Shown here piece after piece: positions 1 to 8,375 of a DNA stretch of 64,000 nucleotides; positions within the stretch are counted from its first letter, which is position 1, and every line of letters begins with the position of its first letter. Source of the stretch: Palsa-504 sp963822765 (GTDB lineage Bacteria; Actinomycetota; Actinomycetes; Streptosporangiales; Streptosporangiaceae); NCBI GenBank assembly GCA_963822765.1, contig CAWGJL010000010.1, forward strand, positions 1 to 64,000. Direction: 5' to 3'. The position numbers were made by a program, and so were the translations under genes. Below the pieces are notes generated by a model. That model saw only the letters and a program-made list of their open reading frames with translations. It was not told the DNA's origin and searched no databases.

Positions 1-2
1 TG

Positions 3-1445
3 TCCGGCGCCGTGCTGGCCGTCATCACCTATGTTCTTTTCGAACGTGCGACCAGATACCGGACGCCGCCCATACCGACGGTCCCGCGCACTCCCGTCAT
101 CGGCAGCCTCAGGCTTCCGTCCCTGCTGCTGCCGGCGGGATACAGCGCGCTTCAGAATCAGCTGGCCCAGGCCCAGAATCAGCTGGCCCGGGCCCAGCAT
201 CAGCTGGTCGGGCTGCCCGGGGGGCCGATCGCGAGACAGGAGCAGCAGCTGACCCAGATCCAGCATCAGCTGACCCAGGACCAGCACCAGCTGGCCCAGT
301 CCGTCCAGCAGCTGGCCCGGTCGGTGCATCAGCTGGCCCAGGCCGGGCCCATCCAAGCCGCGCAACGCGCGGCCGATTCGCACCAGCTTGTGGTCAACTC
401 GGGCATCGCCCTGGCCATCGCGGCCGTGCTCGCCGTGCTGGCCGGCTGGCTGGTCGCCGGGCGGATGCTTCGGCCCATCCGGATCATCACCCGCACGGCC
501 CGCAGGATCTCCTCCACCAGCCTGCATGAGCGGCTGGCCTTGGACGGCCCGGAAGACGAACTCAAGGAACTCGGGGACACCCTCGACGGCCTGTTCGGGC
601 GGCTCGAAGCCGCCTTCGAGGCTCAGCGGCACTTCGTCGCCAATGCCTCCCACGAGCTGCGCACCCCGCTCACGGCCGAGCGCGCCCTCCTCCAGGTCGC
701 GCTCGACGACCCCGGCACGACGGCCGCCGCCTGGCGTTGCACCGCCGAGGAGGTGCTCGCCTCCAGCGATGAGCAGGCGCGCCTGATCGAGGCTCTGCTC
801 ACCCTGGCCAGCAGCGAAAGCGGGCTGAACGAACACCAGCCCGTCGACCTCTCCGCCACCGTCCCTGCCGTCCTGGCCAGCCTGGAACCCGAGACCGGCC
901 GGCCCGGGATCCGCATCGACGCGGTGATCGAACCGGCGACCCTCGATGGCGATCCGCTGCTCGTCGAACGGCTCGTGGCCAACCTCGTCGCCAACGCCGT
1001 CCGCCACAACGTCGCCGGCGGCCGGGCCGAGGTCAGGACGGGGGTGACGAACGGCAGGGCGGTCCTGTCGGTGACCAACACCGGACCGCTCATCCCGCCA
1101 GCCGAGGTCGAGCGCCTCTTCCAGCCCTTTCAGCGGCTCGAGCCACGCCGGGCAACCTACGCGGACGGGCACGGGCTCGGGCTGTCCATCGTCCGGGCCA
1201 TCGCGATCGCCCACCACGCCGACATCACCGCCTGCCCCGGACCCGACGGCGGCCTCAGCGTGAGCGTCACGTTCCCGCCGCCCGTGACCCCGGCCGGCGA
1301 AGACGGCCTGGTCAGGCTGTCGACGGTGTCACGTTTGCGTGGCGGCGTGGCGTACTCCGGCGAGCTCGGTGGCAGTGAAGACCGTGACGGACAGTCCGAT
1401 CAGGATCGCGCCAAGAATCCGCGCGACGGTGAGTGGGTCACCTAG
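3..1445 (+). CDS. Sensor histidine kinase, N-terminus cut by window edge
   Basis: Membrane histidine kinase of a two-component system; the cognate regulator is not in the window. The frame is open to the first bases and begins inside the first membrane helix, so the true start lies upstream. In order: end of TM1, an unusual Gln/Leu-rich extracytoplasmic segment, TM2 (about nt 400-465), a HAMP linker, an H-box with HELRTP at about nt 651 (phospho-acceptor His), an N-box (NLVANAVRHN) and a G-box (GHGLGLSIV) of the HATPase domain. The family normally stops soon after the last strand (VSVTFP); here about 45 extra residues continue into antisense of a decayed transporter gene, so the C-terminal tail is probably a junction product. 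The family assignment is firm; the signal sensed is unknown. Confidence 0.92.
   Translation, partial: SGAVLAVITYVLFERATRYRTPPIPTVPRTPVIGSLRLPSLLLPAGYSALQNQLAQAQNQLARAQHQLVGLPGGPIARQEQQLTQIQHQLTQDQHQLAQSVQQLARSVHQLAQAGPIQAAQRAADSHQLVVNSGIALAIAAVLAVLAGWLVAGRMLRPIRIITRTARRISSTSLHERLALDGPEDELKELGDTLDGLFGRLEAAFEAQRHFVANASHELRTPLTAERALLQVALDDPGTTAAAWRCTAEEVLASSDEQARLIEALLTLASSESGLNEHQPVDLSATVPAVLASLEPETGRPGIRIDAVIEPATLDGDPLLVERLVANLVANAVRHNVAGGRAEVRTGVTNGRAVLSVTNTGPLIPPAEVERLFQPFQRLEPRRATYADGHGLGLSIVRAIAIAHHADITACPGPDGGLSVSVTFPPPVTPAGEDGLVRLSTVSRLRGGVAYSGELGGSEDRDGQSDQDRAKNPRDGEWVT
153..345 (+). repeat. Heptad repeat coding for Q-x-Q-L-A-x-x units
   Basis: The kinase sensor loop contains about eight copies of a 7-residue unit (QNQLAQA, QNQLARA, QHQLTQD and variants) encoded by a 21-nt unit built on CAGCTGGCCCAG. 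The first block is separated from the second by a short Gly/Pro-rich stretch (GLPGGPIA). The spacing of Leu and Ala fits a coiled coil outside the membrane. Copy number could change by slippage without breaking the frame. Confidence 0.85.
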
Positions 1446-1590
1446 CCAGAAGACGGCACTGGCCAGCCCGAAGACCGGAATCAAGTTCACGATGATGCTC
1501 GCCGGGGCCGCTCGCACCCGGGCGATGGCGTAGTTGTAGAGCACGAAGCTCGCGGCGTAGCCGACGACTCCCACGAAGACTGCGCCAGAT
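1329..1590 (-). pseudogene. C-terminal fragment of an EamA/DMT-family transporter
   Basis: About 85 residues matching the last two or three helices of a drug/metabolite transporter (VGYAASFVLYNYAIARV, then NLIPVFGLASAVFWLGDPLT and a final helix ending near VFTATEL). A full protein has about 300 residues and ten helices; the first eight are missing. Its 3' end overlaps the 3' end of the histidine kinase on the opposite strand, and its 5' side abuts a LuxR fragment, so this is a remnant. Confidence 0.75.
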
Positions 1591-1631
1591 AGGTGCCCGG
1601 TCGGTGCCCGGCCCGCGCCGAGCAACCCGGG

Positions 1632-1828
1632 CGCATCCACTCGGGCTCACGCCGCGTGAATGCGAGGTGCTCGAGTTGATCTGCGAACGACAGACCAACG
1701 CCCAGATCGCGCGCACCTTGTTCATCTCGGCCAAGACGGTCGATCACCACGTCTCGGCCGTGCTGGCCAAGCTCGGCGTCGAGAACCGCGAGGCGGCCGC
1801 CGATATGAGCCGGAACCTGACCGCTTAA
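1632..1828 (+). pseudogene. C-terminal LuxR-type HTH fragment
   Basis: Only the DNA-binding domain of a LuxR/NarL-type regulator remains: LTPRECEVLELI, NAQIARTLFISAKTVDHHVSAVLAKLGV, ending NREAAADMSRNLTA. The 'ISAKTVDHHVSAVLAKLG' recognition helix is well conserved. No receiver, ATPase or other N-terminal domain is encoded upstream; sequence before it is antisense to the DMT remnant. It could be translated as a free HTH, but the lack of a ribosome site and its position at a junction favour a remnant. Confidence 0.7.
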
Positions 1829-1855
1829 TCGAGCCATCGCGCAGGGACCTTCAGT

Positions 1856-3025
1856 TCAGCTTGAGGATCCGTACGGGATGGGGACGTTGATGACCTGGAT
1901 CGTGGTCCAGGTGGCACTGCCCAGGGCGTGCTGCCAGACGGTGAGGGTGCCGCCGTGCACGGCCAGGGCATCAGTGGTACCGCCGGAGCCGGGTGCGAGG
2001 GCGGCGGTGCCGGAGGGCAATGCGGGTAGCGGCAGCCAGGCGGTTCCGCCGGGCGCGATGCTCTGGCCGTGGAGGCCGGTGGTGATGATCGCGGTAGTGC
2101 CGCCGGGCCCGAACGATGCTGAGATGACAGTGGCGCCGTGGAGGGCGAGCGGCGGGGACACGGTCCAGTGGCTTCCGTCGGCGGACCAGGCGGCGAGCAG
2201 GCTGGTGCCGGGTCCGGAGCCGGCGGTCAGCAGCGCGGTAATGCCCGGCCCGGCCCGGGTCAGCCTGGCGACGGTGACGGGCTGGCCGGCCAGGGCAGCG
2301 GGTATGGCCGGCCCGGCGGCCTGCCAGGTTCCGTCCCCGGCGGCGAAGATGCCGGCGGTCCCGGGCCGGGCGCAGGCTCCGGCGAGGACCGGGATCCCGG
2401 CCGGGGTGTAGGTCGCGGCGGTGAGGGCGGTCAGTCCGCAGCGCTGGCCGGCTGGCGTGGCGGCCAGGGCCCGCGGGCTGGCCAGCGTGTGCCAGGTGGT
2501 GGCGCCGGGGGCGGCGGCTTGGACGGTGCCGCCGGTCAGCAGGGCGAGCAGTTGCCCGCCGGCGGGGTTGACGGCCAAGGCGTCGGGGGTGCTGGCCAGC
2601 GCGGCGTCGAGCGGGTCGAGGGAGGACCAGGCCTGCCCGTCGTTGCCGGTCTGGATCAGCGGGGTGAAGGTGAGGTCCTGGCTGGGCCGGAATCCGGTGA
2701 CCAGGGCTGGCCCGCTGCCGCCGGCCAGGACCAGTCCGCCGTTGTCGGCGGTGCCGGGCGGGGTGACCAGCCGCCACCGGGTGCTTCCGGCGGGCCGGAT
2801 GAACAGCTGCCAGAAGGCGTTGTCCTGGGCGGCGGATCCGCCCATTACGACCGCGGCCCAGGTGCCCGCGGTGGTGTCGAGCGAGGTGTTCAGCGAGGCT
2901 GCGGGCGGCGCGGCCTGCGTCACCGGCGGGGGCGTGGCCGGCGCGCCGCCGCATCCGGCGGCGAGGAGCACGGCGGGGAGGATCACCAAGCCGACGAGGG
3001 TGCCGCGGCGGCGTGGCGCGTTCAT
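1856..3025 (-). CDS. Lipoprotein of the copper operon, unknown function
   Basis: A 389-residue exported lipoprotein. The N-terminus has three Arg, a hydrophobic stretch and a lipobox LLAAGC with the lipidated Cys at residue 25. The mature part is Ala/Gly/Pro/Thr-rich with recurring Trp-containing strands (such as DGQAWSSLDP, DGSHWTVSPP), suggesting a beta-propeller of BNR/sialidase type; that fold is inferred. Its start overlaps the stop of the upstream SCO fusion gene by 4 nt (ATGA), so it is translationally coupled as third gene of the CopA operon. A periplasmic-side role in copper handling is inferred from position only. Confidence 0.8.
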   Translation of the reverse strand: MNAPRRRGTLVGLVILPAVLLAAGCGGAPATPPPVTQAAPPAASLNTSLDTTAGTWAAVVMGGSAAQDNAFWQLFIRPAGSTRWRLVTPPGTADNGGLVLAGGSGPALVTGFRPSQDLTFTPLIQTGNDGQAWSSLDPLDAALASTPDALAVNPAGGQLLALLTGGTVQAAAPGATTWHTLASPRALAATPAGQRCGLTALTAATYTPAGIPVLAGACARPGTAGIFAAGDGTWQAAGPAIPAALAGQPVTVARLTRAGPGITALLTAGSGPGTSLLAAWSADGSHWTVSPPLALHGATVISASFGPGGTTAIITTGLHGQSIAPGGTAWLPLPALPSGTAALAPGSGGTTDALAVHGGTLTVWQHALGSATWTTIQVINVPIPYGSSS

Positions 3026-4881
3026 GACTGGCTCAGCAGCCGGCGGGCGGCGTCGGTGAGCTCGGCGGCGAAGGAGGACTGGGTGGCCGTGGTACCCGGT
3101 CCGGGCTCGAAGTTCATCTCCTGCCGGAGCTGGCCGTGGGGGTCGATGACGTAGGCGTTCTCGGTGTGGCCGATCATCGATCCGGCGGCCTCGATCTGCG
3201 CGGCGACACCGTAGCCGCGCCAGACCTGGGCGAGGACTGCCGGGTTACCGGTCAGGAACAGCCAGTTCGGCACGCCGTCCAGGCGTTCTTGACGGTCGAA
3301 GGCCTGGGTGTAGCCAAGTTGGTAGTCCACCGGGTTGGCCACGATGGCCACCAGCTCGACGCGGCGGGAAGCGGCGCCTAGCTGCTGCCCGGCCTGGCGG
3401 AATTCCTGGGCCTCCAGCGGGCAGTCATTGGTGCAGACCGGATCCAGGAAGGTCAGCAGGACCACCTTGCCGCGCAGGCTGGCCAGGGTGACATCATGGC
3501 CGTGCTGGTCGGTGAGGTTGAATGCGGGCGCCGGCCCGTTCAGCGGGGTGCTGGCGCCGTCGATGGCCTGCGCCAGGATCGTGTCGGCGACCGGGCTGGC
3601 CTGGGCGGCGGCCATCGGCGCCGCGCCCAGGATGATGACGCCGATCGCACCGACCGCGGCCACGGAGCTGATGTTCGCCGTGGCGAGCCTGCGTGGTGCG
3701 ATGGCGGCCCGCAGCCGGGCACGCCAGCCGGCCGCGGCGGCCGGGACGGTGGCCGGCTGGGCCGCGGCGGCCGGGACGCGCGCCAGGGCGAGGTACCCGG
3801 CTGTAGCCAGCAGGATCAGCGGGATCATGCTGTTGGGGTCGGTACCGAGCCCGCCGAGGAACCCCAGGTCCTCGACCAGCACCCAGTCGGCCAGGCACAG
3901 CACCGTGAAGCCGGCCAGGACCGGGCCGATCAGCCGGGGCCGGCCGCTGAGGAACGCGGCGGCGGTGACGGCGAGCGCGATGACCACGAACAGGTTGACC
4001 GCGAACCCGTGCGCCTGGTCGAAGGCGGTGAACGCGTTGACCCAGGCGGCCAGGAAACCGGGTTGCGGGGTCTGGGCCATGGTCTGGGTCATGCCGGCCA
4101 GGGTGCCGGGCTGGCCGTGGACCGTTCCTTGCCAGAACCCGCGGCCGGGCCAGGCCTGCAGGACCGCCATCCCGAGCAGGAACAGGCCGGTCCCGGCGGT
4201 GGCCAGCCGGCCCAGCCGCCGGGAGTACCACGCACGTTCGGGCAGCGCGACCAGGGCGCCGGCCACCATGTAGATCGCCGCCGCGCCGGGCGCACCGAAC
4301 ATCCAGGTCAGGCCGGGAGCGAAGATGCCGCCGAAGGATTCGCCGAACACCCAGACCACCAGGCCCCAGCCGACGCTGGCCAGCCCGGCCAGCCGGGACA
4401 GCGGGCCTCGGGCCGCGGCTAGCAGCCAGACGCCGATCCCGACCTGGATCCACACCGCCGCCGCGCCGGCCTGCATCGGGTGATACGACCAGCTGGTCCC
4501 GGCCCAGTTCACTACGTGCTGGACCCACGGCGGCGAGCTGGCCGCGGTCGGCTCGATGACCTGCGACGGGAGCCCGACCGCCATTTTCGGCTGGGCCTGC
4601 AAGATCCCGTCGAAGACCCACAGCAGGCCGAAACCGATGCGCAGCAGCTGCCGCCAGGCCGGCTCAGCCGCGGCGGGCGCGGAGGCTGCCGCCTCGGCTC
4701 CGGCGGCCGCGGAGGCGGCCCCAGCCGGGGCCGCGGTCAGCCAGGCCCGGATGCTGACCCAGCTCAGCCCCACGAACACGAAGATAAGCAGGGCGATCAG
4801 GCCCTGGTGGACCAGCGCCGCCTTGAACGCGGCGACGACGGCCGGGTTGCTGAGGTCGAGTCCGGAGTTCATTCCGGGCAT
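3022..4881 (-). CDS. Polytopic membrane protein fused to a SCO1/SenC copper-binding domain
   Basis: The 619-residue protein has a long N-terminal membrane part (about nine helices to residue 430, DoxX-like around LLRIGFGLLWVFDGILQ) followed by a thioredoxin-fold SCO domain from about residue 450. The copper ligands of SCO proteins are present: Cys483 and Cys487 in DPVCTNDC (CxxxC) and His572 in IGHTENAYVID. SCO proteins deliver copper to cytochrome oxidase CuA or act as thiol reductases. A strong AGGAGGTG lies 5 nt before the start, inside the end of copA, which it overlaps by 13 nt. Its stop overlaps the lipoprotein start. Topology should place the SCO domain outside the membrane. Confidence 0.9.
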   Translation of the reverse strand: MPGMNSGLDLSNPAVVAAFKAALVHQGLIALLIFVFVGLSWVSIRAWLTAAPAGAASAAAGAEAAASAPAAAEPAWRQLLRIGFGLLWVFDGILQAQPKMAVGLPSQVIEPTAASSPPWVQHVVNWAGTSWSYHPMQAGAAAVWIQVGIGVWLLAAARGPLSRLAGLASVGWGLVVWVFGESFGGIFAPGLTWMFGAPGAAAIYMVAGALVALPERAWYSRRLGRLATAGTGLFLLGMAVLQAWPGRGFWQGTVHGQPGTLAGMTQTMAQTPQPGFLAAWVNAFTAFDQAHGFAVNLFVVIALAVTAAAFLSGRPRLIGPVLAGFTVLCLADWVLVEDLGFLGGLGTDPNSMIPLILLATAGYLALARVPAAAAQPATVPAAAAGWRARLRAAIAPRRLATANISSVAAVGAIGVIILGAAPMAAAQASPVADTILAQAIDGASTPLNGPAPAFNLTDQHGHDVTLASLRGKVVLLTFLDPVCTNDCPLEAQEFRQAGQQLGAASRRVELVAIVANPVDYQLGYTQAFDRQERLDGVPNWLFLTGNPAVLAQVWRGYGVAAQIEAAGSMIGHTENAYVIDPHGQLRQEMNFEPGPGTTATQSSFAAELTDAARRLLSQS

Positions 4882-7220
4882 GACAGCACCTCCTGTCGTG
4901 GCTGGCCGGCGTCCTGAGCCGGGACCGCGCCGGGCGGCACGCCGGTCCCGAACCGGCGCAGCCGGAGGCTGCTGGCTACCACGAACGCCGACGAGGCGGC
5001 CATCGCGGCCCCCGCGATCAGCGGGTTCAGGAACCCGGCCGCCGCGAGCGGGATCGCGGCCACGTTGTAGGCGAACGCCCAGGCCAGGTTGCGCCGGATG
5101 ACGGCCAGGGTGGCCCGGGCCAGCCGGATCGCGTCGGGGATGACGCCCAGGTCGTCCCGGAGCAGGATCAGGTCGGCGGCGCTCATGGCCACGTCGGTGC
5201 CGGTGCCCAGGGCCAGCCCAAGGTCGGCCGCGGCCAGCGCGGGCCCGTCGTTGACCCCGTCGCCGGCCATGGCCACCCGGCAGCCCCGGGCCTGCAGGCC
5301 GCGGATGACCGCGACCTTGTGGTCAGGCAGCGCTCCGGCGATTACCTCGTCGGCGCCGATCGCGGCCGCCACCGCCTCGGCCACGGCCTGGCTGTCCCCG
5401 GTCAGCAGGACCGTGCGCAGGCCCAGGTCGCGCAGGGCGGCGACCGCCACGGCGGCGGAATCCTTGACCGTGTCGGCGACCGCGACCGCACCACGGACCT
5501 GGCCGTCCCACCCGGCCAGGACCATCGTTCGGCCTGCTCTGTCCCCTTCGGCGAGCGGCCCAGCCAGGTCCGGCGGGATCGTGATCTGCTGTTCGGTGAA
5601 CAGCTGGTGCCGTCCGGCGGTCACCTCCACCCCGTCGACCAGCCCGGACGCGCCCAGGCCGGGCAGCGCGACGAATCGGTCGGCACGCGGCAGCTCGCCC
5701 AGCTCCGCACGGGCCGCGGCGCTCACCGCCACGGCGACCGGGTGACCGGAGGCGTCCTCGACCCCGCCCAGGCGGCGCAGCAGAACCTCCCGGCTGACCC
5801 CGGCCGCGGGCCACACTCCGGTCACCGCCATCGTACCGGTGGTGACCGTGCCGGTCTTGTCCAGCACCACGGTGTCGACCGACCGGGAGGCTTCCAGCGC
5901 CGGGTAGCCCTTGATGAAGATGCCCAGCTGGGCGCCGCGCCCGCAGGCGACCACCAGGGCGGCCGGCGTGGCCAGGCCCAGCGCGCACGGGCAGGCGATG
6001 ATCAGCACGGCCAGCGCGGCGCTGACCGCGTGCCCGGCGGAGCTGCCCGCAGCCAGCCAGCCGGCCAGCGTCAGCGTGGCCGCGGCCAGCACGGCGGGGA
6101 CGAACACGCCGCAGATCCGGTCGGCGAGCCGCTGCACCCCGGACTTGCTCGCCTGCGCGTGCTCGACCAGGGCGATCAGGTGCGCCAGCTGGGTGTCCTG
6201 GCCGGTCCGGGCCGCGCGGACGATCAGCCGGCCGCTCATCACCACCGTCCCGGCTGTGACGCTCGCGCCCGCGGCGACCTCGGCGGGTACCGATTCCCCG
6301 GTCATCACGCTGGTATCGACGGCGGACTCGCCGAACTCCACCACGCCGTCGGCGGCGATCACCTCCCCCGGCCGAACTACCACCCGGTCGCCGGCCCGCA
6401 GCTGCCCGGCCGGGACACGCCGCTCGGTGCCGTCACCGTCCAGGACGCTGGCCTCCCGGGCTCCGGCCGCGGCCAGCTCCCGCATCGCGTCCCCGGCATC
6501 ACGCCGGGCCCGCGCCTCGAACCACCGCCCGGCCAGCAGGAACGTGGTCACCGACGCGGCTACCTCCAGGTAGATCCCGCCGCCTGAGGGGTGCAGCAGC
6601 AACTGCAGCGCGCTGGCCCGGACCGGCCCGCGGTCCAGGATGAACATCGAGTACACCGACCAGCCGCACGCCGTCGTGATGCCCAGGGAGACCAGGGTGT
6701 CCATGGACGCGGCGCCGTGCCGGGCATTGCGTACCGCGGCGGCGTGGAACGGCCAGGCCGCCCACCCCGCGACCGGCGCGGCCATCGCGATCAGGACCCA
6801 CTGCCAGCCGGGGAACCTGGACCACCCGAACAGCGACCACACCACCGACAGGTCGGTGAGCGGGACGAAGAACACCAGCGCGACGATCAGCCGGCGCCGC
6901 AGGCCGGCGACCCGGGCCGCGTCCGCGGTAGCGCCGCCTGCGTCCTGCGGGCCGCCGGCACCGGCCAGCAGCGGCAGGCACTCCTCGGCGCCGTAACCAG
7001 CCTGCTCGACCGCCTCGATGAGCCGCGCCACCGGCATCGCCGCGGGTACGGTCACCGCGGCCTTCCCGGTCGCGACGTTCACCGCCGCCGTGACCTCGTC
7101 CAGCGCGCCGAGCTTGCGCTCCACTCGCGCCGCGCAGGAGGCGCATGTCATCCCGGTGATCGAGAGCTCGACCTCGCGGAACCTCGCCGCGGACGCCACA
7201 CCGGTCATCGCCGCCGACAT
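4869..7220 (-). CDS. copA: Copper-translocating P1B-type ATPase
   Basis: Exports Cu(I) from the cytoplasm using ATP. A single heavy-metal-associated domain carries GMTCASC (Cys26 and Cys29). The membrane helices, TGES actuator motif, the CPC ion-binding motif in IIACPCALGLATP, the phosphorylation motif DKTGT, and the hinge GDGVNDGPAL are all present in normal order; 783 residues is typical. First gene of a three-gene minus-strand operon with the SCO fusion and a lipoprotein. The upstream region holds CsoR-like palindromes, so copper induction is likely. The Cys-containing HMA and CPC motifs indicate monovalent copper or silver rather than zinc. Confidence 0.96.
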   Translation of the reverse strand: MSAAMTGVASAARFREVELSITGMTCASCAARVERKLGALDEVTAAVNVATGKAAVTVPAAMPVARLIEAVEQAGYGAEECLPLLAGAGGPQDAGGATADAARVAGLRRRLIVALVFFVPLTDLSVVWSLFGWSRFPGWQWVLIAMAAPVAGWAAWPFHAAAVRNARHGAASMDTLVSLGITTACGWSVYSMFILDRGPVRASALQLLLHPSGGGIYLEVAASVTTFLLAGRWFEARARRDAGDAMRELAAAGAREASVLDGDGTERRVPAGQLRAGDRVVVRPGEVIAADGVVEFGESAVDTSVMTGESVPAEVAAGASVTAGTVVMSGRLIVRAARTGQDTQLAHLIALVEHAQASKSGVQRLADRICGVFVPAVLAAATLTLAGWLAAGSSAGHAVSAALAVLIIACPCALGLATPAALVVACGRGAQLGIFIKGYPALEASRSVDTVVLDKTGTVTTGTMAVTGVWPAAGVSREVLLRRLGGVEDASGHPVAVAVSAAARAELGELPRADRFVALPGLGASGLVDGVEVTAGRHQLFTEQQITIPPDLAGPLAEGDRAGRTMVLAGWDGQVRGAVAVADTVKDSAAVAVAALRDLGLRTVLLTGDSQAVAEAVAAAIGADEVIAGALPDHKVAVIRGLQARGCRVAMAGDGVNDGPALAAADLGLALGTGTDVAMSAADLILLRDDLGVIPDAIRLARATLAVIRRNLAWAFAYNVAAIPLAAAGFLNPLIAGAAMAASSAFVVASSLRLRRFGTGVPPGAVPAQDAGQPRQEVLSCPE

Positions 7221-7342
7221 AAAGTCCTACCTCCAGGCCGGGATCACCCGGCCAGCCCAAGAGCGGAAGATAGTGCCGCACCAGGAAATCTACACCGGCC
7301 GATAAGACGCCGGCGCCGCGGCAAAGGCACCTTAACAGCACC

Positions 7343-7360
7343 GTTACCGAAACCGGTAAC
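7343..7360. promoter_or_regulatory. Inverted repeat GTTACCG-N4-CGGTAAC
   Basis: An 18-nt dyad with perfect 7-nt arms, about 120 nt upstream of copA. Related CGGTAAC / TTACCG half-sites recur at 7519-7525 and near 7547-7552, on the side of the divergent membrane gene. A regulator-binding site is likely; the protein is not encoded in the window. Confidence 0.5.
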
Positions 7361-7409
7361 CCGGACGGTGACCGCAATACCCGGACCAGGTAAACGGCAT
7401 CAGCCGCAA

Positions 7410-7446
7410 TACCCTGGCGGGGTACCAGGAATACCCGGCTAGGGTA
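7410..7446. promoter_or_regulatory. Two CsoR-like copper operators
   Basis: Two pseudo-palindromes of form TACCC-N5-GGGTA: TACCCTGGCGGGGTA at 7410-7424 and TACCCGGCTAGGGTA at 7432-7446, centres 22 bp apart. Copper-sensing CsoR repressors of actinobacteria bind GC-rich dyads with TACCC/GGGTA ends, and such sites precede copA operons. A further half-site, TACCCCTACCCGG, follows at 7453. The position between divergent copA and the DUF5134 gene fits control of both. No csoR gene is in the window. Confidence 0.6.
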
Positions 7447-7505
7447 ATTAGATACCCCTACCCGGTTTACCGAAGAACGCATCGAAAGGATTCATCGGCG
7501 ATCCG

Positions 7506-7517
7506 AAGGTATACCTT
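7506..7517. promoter_or_regulatory. 12-bp perfect palindrome AAGGTATACCTT
   Basis: A perfect dyad 84 nt upstream of the DUF5134 gene. It resembles the ACCTT/AAGGT half-sites of MerR-family operators, though the spacing is shorter than usual for that family. Binding is inferred only. Confidence 0.35.
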
Positions 7518-7600
7518 GCGGTAACCACATCCGGCGAATTAACCTTTTACCGTTATGCTCAGCCGCTACCGCCCCGGGCCACGGCCCGGAAGATGCTGAC

Positions 7601-8248
7601 GTGAGCGGCCCGGCCTGGCTCGCGGCGGGCTTCGCGGTGCTCATGATCATAATCGCGGCCTGCCGTGCGTGCCGTCCGGCCATCTCCCGGCTGCGGGGCA
7701 AGAGCACCGAACTCGGCGCCGACGGGCTGCACGTCCTGATGGGCGTCGCCATGGCCGGGATGCTCCAGCCGCGGCTGGCCCTGGCCCCCGGTCCCGTCTG
7801 GTCTGGGGTGTTCGCGGCCGGCGCGGCATGGTTCGCCTGGCAGGCGACCCCTGCCGGCCGGCGTGCTGGCTGGGCCCGCCGGGCCCGCGGCACGCATCCT
7901 GGCCCGCACGCCATCGAGTGCGCCGCCATGGTCTACATGCTCGTGCCCGTCGGCTCCTGGCCACCTGGCCGCGGCGCACAGATGCCCATGGCGGGCATGA
8001 CCTCAGGTACGGCCGCAGGCAATCCAGCGCTCACCCTGATCCTGGCCCTCGTCATGCTCGGCTACGCCTTGTGGGCCGCCGACCGGCTCACCTCCAGGCC
8101 GCAGGCCCGGGCCGCCGAGCTCGCGGCCGGCTCCGCGGGAACGCTCAGCGCCGCCTATCACCCCCCGGCCCTCGCCCCGCGCCTCGCCACCTGCTTCACG
8201 ATCGCCATGGCCACTACCATGGGGTACATGCTCCTCACCATGCTCTAG
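7601..8248 (+). CDS. DUF5134 multi-pass membrane protein
   Basis: 215 residues, GTG start, about six hydrophobic helices. Polar features of the DUF5134 type are visible: a conserved-looking H/M-rich face (DGLHVLMGVAMAGML, HAIECAAMVYMLV, and MPMAGMTSG in a loop). The Met and His residues next to helices would suit copper(I) interaction, but that is inference. It is divergent from copA with the CsoR-like sites between them, which fits a copper-responsive membrane protein. The family has no established biochemical function. Confidence 0.8.
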   Translation: MSGPAWLAAGFAVLMIIIAACRACRPAISRLRGKSTELGADGLHVLMGVAMAGMLQPRLALAPGPVWSGVFAAGAAWFAWQATPAGRRAGWARRARGTHPGPHAIECAAMVYMLVPVGSWPPGRGAQMPMAGMTSGTAAGNPALTLILALVMLGYALWAADRLTSRPQARAAELAAGSAGTLSAAYHPPALAPRLATCFTIAMATTMGYMLLTML

Positions 8249-8375
8249 CCGCGGTTAAACAGCCGCGGACCAATATCAGGCCGACGTAGCGCACCTGGAA
8301 ATGCCCGGACAGCGCGGAACCGCGGCGTCCTAATAACAGCGCAGGACGCCGGTCTACGCCGCCCGGGGCCAGAAA

